Below are positions 48,649-56,340 of a stretch of DNA of 64,000 bases, in pieces; the stretch's first letter is position 1, and every line of letters begins with the position of its first letter. A program made the translations under genes and the position numbers. The notes below the pieces were generated by a model that saw only the letters and a list, made by a program, of their open reading frames with translations, ran no database searches and was not told where the DNA came from. Source of the DNA: Dryocola sp051307055 (GTDB lineage Bacteria > Pseudomonadota > Gammaproteobacteria > Enterobacterales > Enterobacteriaceae); the NCBI RefSeq assembly GCF_051307055.1, contig NZ_CP149994.1, positions 3,224,001-3,288,000 of the forward strand, written 5' to 3'.

Positions 48649-50163
48649 ATGTCTAAAAAAGATAGATCAACGAAAAATGAAGAACTCGGACTCAAATTCC
48701 AGACACTTCCCGCTTTTGCACAACGGTTAATAAGCTGCATACATTATAAAACAGGAGCCGCCGCCGAACTTATTTTAATAGTGTTACTTGGGGTAATGGC
48801 ATTTGCCTGCCAGGACAAATTTGATGTTCAGCTTAAAAATGGAAGAACCTTTATATCACTTTATCTCATGCTATTGGCACGCTCAGGAAGCAGGAAATCA
48901 ACGGTATTCAAGCTGTTGATGGAGCCTATCTACCGACTGGAAGAAGAGCTAAAAGATGATTTTCTGTTAAAGGAGAAACAGTATGAGCTGAAGCTAATAT
49001 CTTGGAAAACTGAGTTAAAAGAACTTAATAAACAATATAGCAAAGCAATTCGCCTGAAGACCGATGTGACTGAAGCGCTTGAAGCATTGGAGGAGTGCCA
49101 AAGAAGAAAATCAGCAGTTCCAACAAGAAAATATCTTACTAAAAACGATTCTACGAGTGAGGGACTTAGGAAAGTATTAGCGCGGGGTTCTCCGTCGTTG
49201 ATGCTCGGGTCTGATGAGGCGGGAGGGCTATTCGACGGTAATCTTTTTCGTAATACACCAGTACTCAACTCTCTTTGGGGGAAAGGGAGAATTGCAGATA
49301 GCAGAGCTTCACGTGACAGCTACGATGTTGATGATGCGCGGCTAACGATGCTGCTGATGATGCAACCTAGTTTGTTTGATGACTTTCTTGATAAACAGGG
49401 AAAAAAGGCAAAGAGTTCAGGGTGGCTAGCTCGTTTATTGCCTATCGACATGGGACAGATCCCAGAACTCTGCTATATCCCTGATGCTGGTATATGGTCT
49501 GATGATGCAGTACTTGAGAAATTTTTCTCTCTTCTCACTAAGCATATGCAGGATGGGATAAAGCGCAGAGAGAATAATGAAGAACGTATCTGTGTTATTT
49601 TTTCTTCGGAGGCAAAAGTCCTCTGGGATTCACAGAGTGAAAACATTCAGAAAAAAATAAAAAAAGGAGGGGAACTGCAACATTATGATGATTTTGGTGC
49701 TCGATTCATGGAGCAAGCTTCAAGAATTGCAGCCATAATGCAAATGTTTATCACACCTGATTCACCAATAATTTCTAAAGAGACTTTCGGGAAAGCTTTG
49801 GAAATAGCGCAATGCTTTACTAACCACCTTATTAATAAGGTTGATTCAACCCGAAAACCTACGATGTCTGAAAAATTAACATGGTACCTTGAGGATAATC
49901 TCGTTAGCAATGGTTCTTACGACTACAAACGAAATGACCTTATTAAGAAAGGTCCATATTCAGTCAGGAGTTCTGAAAATCTAATGCCTACTTTAGAACA
50001 GCTCGAGTCTGAAGATGTAGTGCAATTATTCGAAAGGAATGGAATTAATTATGTAAAATTTATTGGTTCAAAAATGGAACCTAGAGAACTGGCAGAGAGG
50101 ACTAATACTCCTATTTTAGACTCGGGATCGCTTACGATGAATAAACTACCGATACCAGAATAA
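48649..50163 (+). CDS. yfjI: YfjI-like DUF3987 protein
   Basis: 504-aa protein of the DUF3987 family, resembling CP4-57 YfjI (469 aa). N-terminal region LPAFAQRLISCI...AAAELILIVLLGVMAFACQDKFDVQ, then a degenerate P-loop ARSGSRKST where the usual GK is RK, a coiled-coil insert (about residues 100-165) and GSDEAGGLFDG. These are primase/helicase-like ATPases of satellite and integrative elements; a role in island replication is inferred from family and position between alpA and yfjJ. The weakened P-loop may mean reduced ATPase activity. Confidence 0.82.
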   Translation: MSKKDRSTKNEELGLKFQTLPAFAQRLISCIHYKTGAAAELILIVLLGVMAFACQDKFDVQLKNGRTFISLYLMLLARSGSRKSTVFKLLMEPIYRLEEELKDDFLLKEKQYELKLISWKTELKELNKQYSKAIRLKTDVTEALEALEECQRRKSAVPTRKYLTKNDSTSEGLRKVLARGSPSLMLGSDEAGGLFDGNLFRNTPVLNSLWGKGRIADSRASRDSYDVDDARLTMLLMMQPSLFDDFLDKQGKKAKSSGWLARLLPIDMGQIPELCYIPDAGIWSDDAVLEKFFSLLTKHMQDGIKRRENNEERICVIFSSEAKVLWDSQSENIQKKIKKGGELQHYDDFGARFMEQASRIAAIMQMFITPDSPIISKETFGKALEIAQCFTNHLINKVDSTRKPTMSEKLTWYLEDNLVSNGSYDYKRNDLIKKGPYSVRSSENLMPTLEQLESEDVVQLFERNGINYVKFIGSKMEPRELAERTNTPILDSGSLTMNKLPIPE

Positions 50164-50257
50164 CTTCAGAGCAATTGAACTCTGTCTGGTTAATTTTTTT
50201 TGTTCTTAAGGCTAGTAACACTGAGGCTTCGATTTAAATTATTAAGGAGAGTAACCT

Positions 50258-50281
50258 ATGGGTTTTAACTGGTATATGTAA
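50258..50281 (+). CDS. Possible 7-residue leader peptide upstream of yfjJ
   Basis: ATG GGT TTT AAC TGG TAT ATG TAA (MGFNWYM) with a perfect SD (AAGGAGA) eight bases upstream, in the gap between yfjI and yfjJ. Too short to judge by composition; the SD is the only positive evidence. It could act as a leader for yfjJ, 128 bases downstream, with a hairpin at 50349-50372 between them. Confidence 0.35.
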   Translation: MGFNWYM

Positions 50282-50348
50282 TATACCTTCATCAATGATC
50301 TAATCCTATACCTGAACATCCTTCTGCAAAGATTATATCCAACATCAC

Positions 50349-50372
50349 ATGGGTAGCATGAGTGCTACCCAT
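50349..50372 (+). terminator. Hairpin between leader ORF and yfjJ
   Basis: ATGGGTAGCA-TGAG-TGCTACCCAT, a perfect 10-bp stem with 4-base loop, 38 bases upstream of yfjJ. T-tract is poor (TATTCAAT). Contains the same TGCTAC/GTAGCA core as the iterons at 51201. Confidence 0.5.
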
Positions 50373-50409
50373 TATTCAATGATTAATATTTACAAGATTA
50401 AGGATTATT

Positions 50410-51108
50410 ATGGAATCACAATATTCACTTACCAACGAAGAAATCGATGACTTGGTAGAAATAGCCTCCAGAAAGTATAGATCGCCTATTGATTTCGATA
50501 TTCTCAACCCACTACTTAACATGGTCTACGGCACTCTGGAGCAGAATAACCGGATACTAGCTATTCGCACTGACCCGAGATCCGCCCAGTCCCATGTACC
50601 GGGAGAGCCTGATCTACCAATATGCTTCCAACGAGATGATATGCAGGCAATCACTCGCTTCTATGAGTCATTGAAAAGCCAGTTACGAGCGGATCATAAC
50701 CGGTCCAGAAGACCGAGAGATCCGGCATTACCATCTTATGGATGGTGCAGGGAACGTGATACAAGCGTACACCCACATTATCATTTGATGTTGTTGTTTA
50801 ATGCAGATGTGTATGGGTACCTAGGCAATTACCAAGAACTCAATGCTAAAAATATGGCAACCCGAATACAGAAAGCCTGGTGCAGTGCTATAGGGCTTGC
50901 TCACGAAGATTACTCCTCATTAGCTGAATTCCCACCAAATGCTATTTACAGGTTTAGCAGATTTGATGCACTGGATCGTAACCTAGTCTACTGGAATTTC
51001 CTAATTCGACTGGCATATCTGGCGAAAACCAGAACAAAGGATGTTCACAGCGGTTACCGCAACTTTGGCACAAGCCAGTGCTTACAATTAGGAGGATTTA
51101 CTTGCTAA
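50410..51108 (+). CDS. yfjJ: YfjJ/YagK-type replication-like protein (inovirus Gp2 family)
   Basis: 232-aa protein of the YagK/YfjJ family, related to inovirus Gp2. HPHYHLMLLFN (His123-x-His125) resembles the metal-binding HUH motif of rolling-circle Rep endonucleases, and several tyrosines follow (YGYLGNYQELN, YSSLAEF). In CP4-57 the homologue lies in the same place after yfjI. An iteron-like array begins 93 bases after the stop, which supports an origin-binding or nicking role; that role is inferred. Confidence 0.82.
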   Translation: MESQYSLTNEEIDDLVEIASRKYRSPIDFDILNPLLNMVYGTLEQNNRILAIRTDPRSAQSHVPGEPDLPICFQRDDMQAITRFYESLKSQLRADHNRSRRPRDPALPSYGWCRERDTSVHPHYHLMLLFNADVYGYLGNYQELNAKNMATRIQKAWCSAIGLAHEDYSSLAEFPPNAIYRFSRFDALDRNLVYWNFLIRLAYLAKTRTKDVHSGYRNFGTSQCLQLGGFTC

Positions 51109-51117
51109 TGGATCTTC

Positions 51118-51142
51118 TGGTAGGGGGCTGCTCCCCCTACCA
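51118..51142 (+). terminator. GC-rich hairpin after yfjJ
   Basis: TGGTAGGGGG-CTGCT-CCCCCTACCA, a perfect 10-bp stem nine bases after the yfjJ stop. No T run follows, so it may be a terminator, an mRNA end stabiliser or part of an origin. Confidence 0.6.
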
Positions 51143-51200
51143 ATTCAGTAGTATAACTCTCACCTTCCCCAGCTAAAAATAAGATAATATGCCTCAGTAC

Positions 51201-51258
51201 CCTGCTACAACCTGCTACAACCTGCTACAACCTGCTACATGTAGCAGCTGTAGCAGCC
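51201..51258. repeat. Iteron-like array (CCTGCTACAA x4 plus inverted copies)
   Basis: Three exact tandem copies of CCTGCTACAA and a fourth ending in T (51201-51240), spaced one helical turn apart, then the inverse TGTAGCAG twice (within 51240-51256). The last direct and first inverted copy form the 16-bp palindrome CTGCTACATGTAGCAG. Six 8-bp sites in 58 bp look like a protein-binding array, possibly an origin or a partition/operator site of the island. Confidence 0.8.
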
Positions 51259-51361
51259 TTCAGAGATCAGGGCGTACATTTTTTGGCTAATAGCTACGGG
51301 TACGCCACAGCGTAGAACTAATGTTCTAAAAGGTGCTGGATAGGTTAAAAACTAGAGGGAA

Positions 51362-51391
51362 TATTATAGCGTGGGTGCCCACGCTATAATT
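51362..51391 (-). terminator. Terminator of the DUF6338/GYQP operon
   Basis: TTATAGCGTGGG and CCCACGCTATAA form a 12-bp stem with a 2-base centre, five bases after the stop of the minus-strand gene at 51396. Minus-strand exit sequence is TATTCCC. Confidence 0.65.
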
Positions 51392-51395
51392 TAGA

Positions 51396-51650
51396 TTATG
51401 GTTTTTGCGGGGGAGGTGCTACCGGACGGGTCTGTGACGGAGGTTGGTAGCCATGTTTCTCTGGTTCTGGAAGGCTTGATTGCTGCTGCATAGTTATCGG
51501 TGAGTTAAAAAAACCAGTACTACCGTGATTTTGTGGTTGATAGCCATTGATGCCAAGGTGTTCACCAGAAATTCTAGGTTGGTAGCCTTCCATCATCGGT
51601 TGATAGCCATCTGTGTTTAGCAGCTCATTATTTTTTTTACTATCAGTCAA
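51396..51650 (-). CDS. GYQP-repeat, proline-rich small protein
   Basis: 84-aa low-complexity protein with four GYQP units (residues 15-18, 22-25, 36-39, 67-70) and a proline-rich tail ending PVAPPPQKP. No signal peptide, no membrane segment; likely disordered. I do not recognise a named family. The start is TTG at 51650, with AAGGTGA seven bases upstream. It lies 27 bp after the DUF6338-like membrane protein gene on the same strand, so the two are probably co-expressed. The spaced GYQP pattern suggests a multivalent binding peptide; function unknown. Confidence 0.7.
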   Translation of the reverse strand: MTDSKKNNELLNTDGYQPMMEGYQPRISGEHLGINGYQPQNHGSTGFFNSPITMQQQSSLPEPEKHGYQPPSQTRPVAPPPQKP

Positions 51651-51677
51651 TTTATGTCACCTTTTACTGTGTTTAAA

Positions 51678-52265
51678 TTAAATAGAGTAAAACTCTATCG
51701 TAAGAATATCTGTGGTCAGAACTAGTATTCCTAAGGTCCGCTCTTTACGTCGTTCGAATCCCCCATCTTCATTAACGTGCCAACTTTCACTCAAAAAAAT
51801 TTGCTCTGGCTCCGGACTACTTGAGGCGAATGCATTCCCTGAGTATAGTCCCCCGATTCTTTTTCCATCTTTAAGGGTAATAATCACCCAGCAGGCAGGT
51901 GCATTTCTAAAGAAAAAATCCCACGGCCTACCCACTGGATGTGGTAATCTTTTTCTAAAAAACTGCGACAGCCTCAATTTATGCAGCGTTACTGGCAGTA
52001 GTAAAGGGGATATTAAAAAAACAAAAAGGTACAATGAGTAGTATAAAAAAGAGGAATAATTAAACAAGTCATTCTTCTCAGAAAAATAGACTGGCAAAAA
52101 CCAAAGCGCGTAATTAATGCAACTATAGGCTACAGCATCGATAATTATTTTAGATGAATCTTTTTTAACAGATGGATGAAGCGCCTCATAAACCTTAATA
52201 CTAATAAACCCTGGAACAACAAAAAGAATAAAAATAAATAGCTTATTAAAATCCCAGATATCCAT
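51678..52265 (-). CDS. DUF6338-like membrane protein
   Basis: 195-aa protein with three to four hydrophobic helices in the first 110 residues (LFIFILFVVPGFISIKVYEAL; FLYYSLYLFVFLISPLLLPV) and a soluble C-terminal part of about 90 residues rich in beta-strand pattern (ACWVIITLKDGKRIGGLYSG, ILVLTTDILTIEFY). It fits my memory of the DUF6338 family; function unknown. The ATG at 52265 has AGGGGTG upstream and is preferred to the ATG at 52280, which has no SD. First gene of a two-gene unit with the GYQP protein. Confidence 0.72.
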   Translation of the reverse strand: MDIWDFNKLFIFILFVVPGFISIKVYEALHPSVKKDSSKIIIDAVAYSCINYALWFLPVYFSEKNDLFNYSSFLYYSLYLFVFLISPLLLPVTLHKLRLSQFFRKRLPHPVGRPWDFFFRNAPACWVIITLKDGKRIGGLYSGNAFASSSPEPEQIFLSESWHVNEDGGFERRKERTLGILVLTTDILTIEFYSI

Positions 52266-52537
52266 ACTCACCCCTATCATTTTTTAAGCATTGTACACTT
52301 ATAGGTATAGAGATGATCAAATTTTTTTGTCGCCCATATCAAGATATTATCATCAATAACGAAATTGACATTCTGAAGTGGAGAGGACTTTAGGCCGGTA
52401 ACAACGAAATGCAGCTAGCGCAGATAATGGCTGATATCACAATGCTATGGTTTCACAGCGCCGCGTGCTTCATGCGAAGTCGGATCTCTGCTGGCCATTG
52501 TAAAATGCCCTCCAGAGACCCGGGATAATGTTCCTAT

Positions 52538-55227
52538 CTAGGGATTGAGCCAGAGCATGCCGTATTTCTGCTCCCGGGCCTCAAATGCGTGGCGCCCCCC
52601 TTCAAGCACATCGCAGATTGCCCTTCGCATGCTATTTGGTGCGTCATGATCGCCGTACTCCAGTGCCCCGGCCCGGTAACTGATCACCTCTTCATCGTTT
52701 GTGGCAATGATCACCTGTTCTGCATCACAGTTCACCACCAGGTTAGCATTATGAGTCACTATGATAACCTGACGGTACTGTTTGATTTTCCGAAATAACG
52801 GCACCAGATTGTGCATGATGAAATCGTTATCCAGATCATCCTCCGGCTGGTCAAAGACAAAAGGTGAACCAAACGCATCCGTAGCAAGTTTGAGGCAGAC
52901 ATAAAAGGTTCCGCGCTGACCGGCAGACAGTTTCTCGACGGTTTTTCCCTTGTATTCAAACTCCGCCCTGACGCTCAGGTATTGCTGGATATGTTCCGGA
53001 CTGAAGAGGAAGTTTAGGAGGGCATACGGCCCCTGACTATTAAAATACTCACTGCGCCACAGAAATTCTTCAATAGACAGTTTCCTGTCACGGCATTCCG
53101 GTAGTGCAATTACGGGAGTATTAGATAGCAGTGCATGTAAATCTGCAATGGTTTGTACCCGGAACACATCGCGCAGCCGTTCAACAGACGTCTGTTCAGT
53201 GGAAGCCCTGAACCGGCCGCGGTTCATATGATCCAGCATGCCGTTGTAAAACGCCGCCACATCAAAATGAGGCCGGCCATAAATACGAATGTCCGTCAGA
53301 ATATCCTGGATTAGCGCCTGTTGATCGTGGGTCAGGTGCTGTCTGGTAGCCAGCGAGGCATAGGCAGCATCGATAACCGCCTGCCTTGCCAGCAGCGTGT
53401 CAATAAACGCGGTAGCCAGTTCGCCTCGCTGGAGTAACACCTGCTGATATTGTGTCTCCCGGGTGTCGATAGTCCCTAGGTGTGCCTCAGCTCGATCCGC
53501 CTGCAGCTGATATTCCTGCACCTTCTCCAGCAATCCCGGGATATCTTGACCCAGCCCCTGCTCCTGAAACGACGCAATAATACGGTGATTATCCTCGGCA
53601 AGCCGGGCAGTATGCTCGTCAATGCTAGCCTGCTTTGCCCCGACAGCGGCGGCCAGCAATGACAGATCAGGGTACGGGATAACTGTGCCGTCATCGACGG
53701 CAGTATTGACGGCGTCAATCTTTGTAATCAGATCTCGGGCGGCAGTCTCAATCGCTGTTTGCAGCCCGGAGGTGTGTTTTCTGGCCTGTGCCAGGGTGGC
53801 CTGCTGGCCGCTGTTGTCACGAAACTGCGCGATCAGCTCCCTGTTACGGGTGCTGGTCAGGACATCAATTTTTTCACGGGCCGTTCTCGCCAGTGCTTCC
53901 TGAAATGCTCGTGTATTGATTGACTCATTACGCTCATTTTTATAGGTAAGAAACTCACGCCATACACGCCAAGCACTGAGATTTTCGTTCAGTTGAATAC
54001 CCGTACTGCCAGCCTCATGATGAGGAGATAGTCGCAGCATTTTTTTAATCTCATCGCTGATAAGACCGGGCTCTTGGCAGAGTTTTTTGATTTCGCCCTG
54101 CGATACATGGAGGTATTCATATCCTTCTGAATGTGCATCAAAGCGCACCTTTTCCCCGTTAGCCTTGTCCAGTTCAACGCAGAGATTCTGCACGTTCACC
54201 GCACGTTGCTCACTTCCCCTAGCGGCGGCTCCGGCAAACCGGGAACGAAGCGCATCTAGGAGCAGACTTTTTCCGGTTCCCCGGCCTCCGATAATGGCGA
54301 CCATGTCCTGGCTCAGGGGGATTGCCAGTTGCCGGAAACGGATCTCTTGCCCATTAAATATTGTCCCTTCCACCTCGATCTTACTGAAGTGGGCCTTGGG
54401 TGTGCGGGTAGCCAGCCAGTCATCACCTATCCTCAGCCGCGACTCGGGTTCAAGCAGAGCCTGCCGGAGTCCCTCAAAGGTAGGCATCGCCTTTACCCAC
54501 GTATAACGCCCGCCAATCTGTGCCACGCTGTGCGCGTCCGAACATAGAAAAACGGGTTTGATTGTGGCACCGGGATAACGGTCGCTTCGCAGATAAAATT
54601 CACGATCGGCGGCACCACCGAAAATTATCTGTCCTTGGCGGTCAATCTCAGTCGCGGCGGCTGCGGACCGTCCGGTGGACCCTGGACGATATCCGCCGTA
54701 GCCGTTGGGGCACACGGCAATAAGAAAATCTTGGAATGGACGCAACGCGGAATTAAGATGAGAAGTCAGCTCTGACAGAGCAACCGTGATGGTATCGACA
54801 GCGTGTCCGCTGTCGCCAACGCTTTTCTCACAGCAATAGACATTCTTCCCCCGCCATCCGTCAGCCTGATCGGAAGGCGGGAAAGGGCTTCATTGATACG
54901 CTCGGTTGATAGCTTTTCAGAAAAAAGAATATGGATGTTAATGAACTGGTCATCCCGATTCTGCTGATCGAGACGAAATTCCACGTTGGCTAGTACCGTT
55001 ATCTCCAGACTCTGCCGGGCAATCTCTTCCCGGATGATTTCCAGTTCATTCTGTCGGAAATAAAAGTAGTTCGTTACGGCGATGAGGGAAAGTTGATGCT
55101 CCCCCAGCGTGCGAACATAATTTTCAATATCGTCCGGAGTAAAGTTGTTTGCCAGCCACGTCAGGGGACAGTGGATGTGTAAATCCCATTTATTCCATTG
55201 TGAGCCAATCACTGGCGGATCCTTCAT
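52538..55227 (-). pseudogene. TrlF-type PHP-domain AAA/ABC ATPase, interrupted by a frameshift
   Basis: Two frames form one large protein of about 890 aa. The first (55227 to 54766) has a PHP phosphoesterase start with DLHIHC near residue 15; the second (to 52538) resumes PHP with CSDAH, then Walker A IIGGRGTGKSLLLDAL, a long coiled coil, an ABC-type signature KLSAGQRGTFYVCLKLA and Walker B FVFDQPEDDLDNDFI with a late VTHNANL His switch, as in SMC/RloC-like ATPases. The shift lies near 54800-54816, where the second frame continues without start codon as VDTITVALSELTSHL. Frame 1 ends at TGA 54766. Such PHP-ATPases sit in defence islands; activity of this copy is doubtful unless the shift is a sequencing error. 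Confidence 0.8.
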
Positions 55228-55842
55228 ACAGAAAGTGTATCCGCCATCTTAATGGGGTTAAAACATCCCGGCTACGGGATTAACGCAATCACGTGAAGCA
55301 GATTTGATCCGGCGCGCTTTTTTCATTTACTGAGAGCAGAAAAATGAAGTAACCCGTGCCCCAGAGATAAGATATCTGAAGTGTTTTTTTTGGCCGATGA
55401 TACGACCTTTGTTCCATGGTGCCTTGTTCATACTTAAATCCCCCAAATTGCAGAAGGTCTGAGTATGGTTGTCCCTCATGAGCGAAAAGCGGACAGTGAT
55501 GACAGTATTCTTTTTGAATCAACGGCAGGGCAGATGGTAATGACACAGGCTTTATGGTCTGGTAATGGTCGCTCTGAAAGCGATCATTCCTGCAATCCCG
55601 CGTTTTCTTGTTTCGGAAAGCGGTTTATAAGCGTGTGTGGTTTGTATTAAGCACCTCAACCGAAATCGTTCATGGAACCAATGATTAAGTGACGCCGCAC
55701 ACAATGAACACTTCGGCTCGCTGGCCAGCCTGAGTTTCTGTCGGCTGAGCGAACCGGCAGAGCACGAAGCTCAGCCGGGCCGCAAAAAGTGGTGTTTCGG
55801 GCCTGAAGACCATGGTCTGTTGAAGAACAACGGGGACAGATA
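55228..55842. other. Gene-free gap between the TrlF-type gene and cap3
   Basis: Over 600 bases with only short open frames (for example 85 codons at 55289-55546 on the minus strand) that resemble no family I know. Base composition changes inside the gap, and it contains GC-rich inverted segments near 55720-55770. It is probably decayed DNA left by insertions and deletions between defence modules. Confidence 0.5.
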
Positions 55843-56340
55843 TTAAATCTGGACCTCTCGCAGTCTGATGGGAGCGTCTCCTCTGGGGAATACACTGGCA
55901 CTGAGACTGTAAGAGCCTGCTGGATCCCCTCCGAGTATGATCATTACAGGCTCTAGGCACTGGTAACCAGGGTTTGCTGCAATGCTTGTCATGGACCTGA
56001 AGTCATCACCACTGGGCTCGGGTGAGCCTCCTGGGTGAAAATGCCACTCACCAACGTAATACAATCCTTTTTTCCAGCGGGTATGAAGTAATGACCTCAG
56101 CCCTCTGACGCCGCGCTGAAATGTACTCCGGCCAGCGAGTGAATCCGCTGGACGGGTCGTGGCTTCCACGATCATTGCCGTAGAACTGTCTTCGCTGTAT
56201 GAGCCAATCAGAATGCCACCTGTTTCATTTACGCCAGCTTTAAGACATTCGGAAACCATCTGCTCAATGGTTGAGGAGCTAATGACGACCGTATAAAAAA
56301 GTGCACCCTCACTCGAAAAATTCGCATCTTTAATACTCAT
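55843..56340 (-). CDS. cap3: CBASS Cap3, JAB/JAMM deconjugating peptidase
   Basis: 165-aa metal-dependent isopeptidase that removes CD-NTase from conjugates made by Cap2. The JAMM motif is complete: Glu in NETGGILIG, then EWHFHPGGSPEPSGDD giving H-x-H-x(n)-S-x2-D for zinc. The start at 56340 overlaps the cap2 stop by 11 bp, showing coupling; a longer open frame to 56466 lies inside cap2 and is rejected. Last gene of the operon. Confidence 0.9.
   Translation of the reverse strand: MSIKDANFSSEGALFYTVVISSSTIEQMVSECLKAGVNETGGILIGSYSEDSSTAMIVEATTRPADSLAGRSTFQRGVRGLRSLLHTRWKKGLYYVGEWHFHPGGSPEPSGDDFRSMTSIAANPGYQCLEPVMIILGGDPAGSYSLSASVFPRGDAPIRLREVQI

Noticed and set aside
55289..55546. 85-codon ORF upstream of the TrlF-type gene
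   Set aside because: No domain, no SD and no conserved pattern; likely chance frame in decayed DNA.
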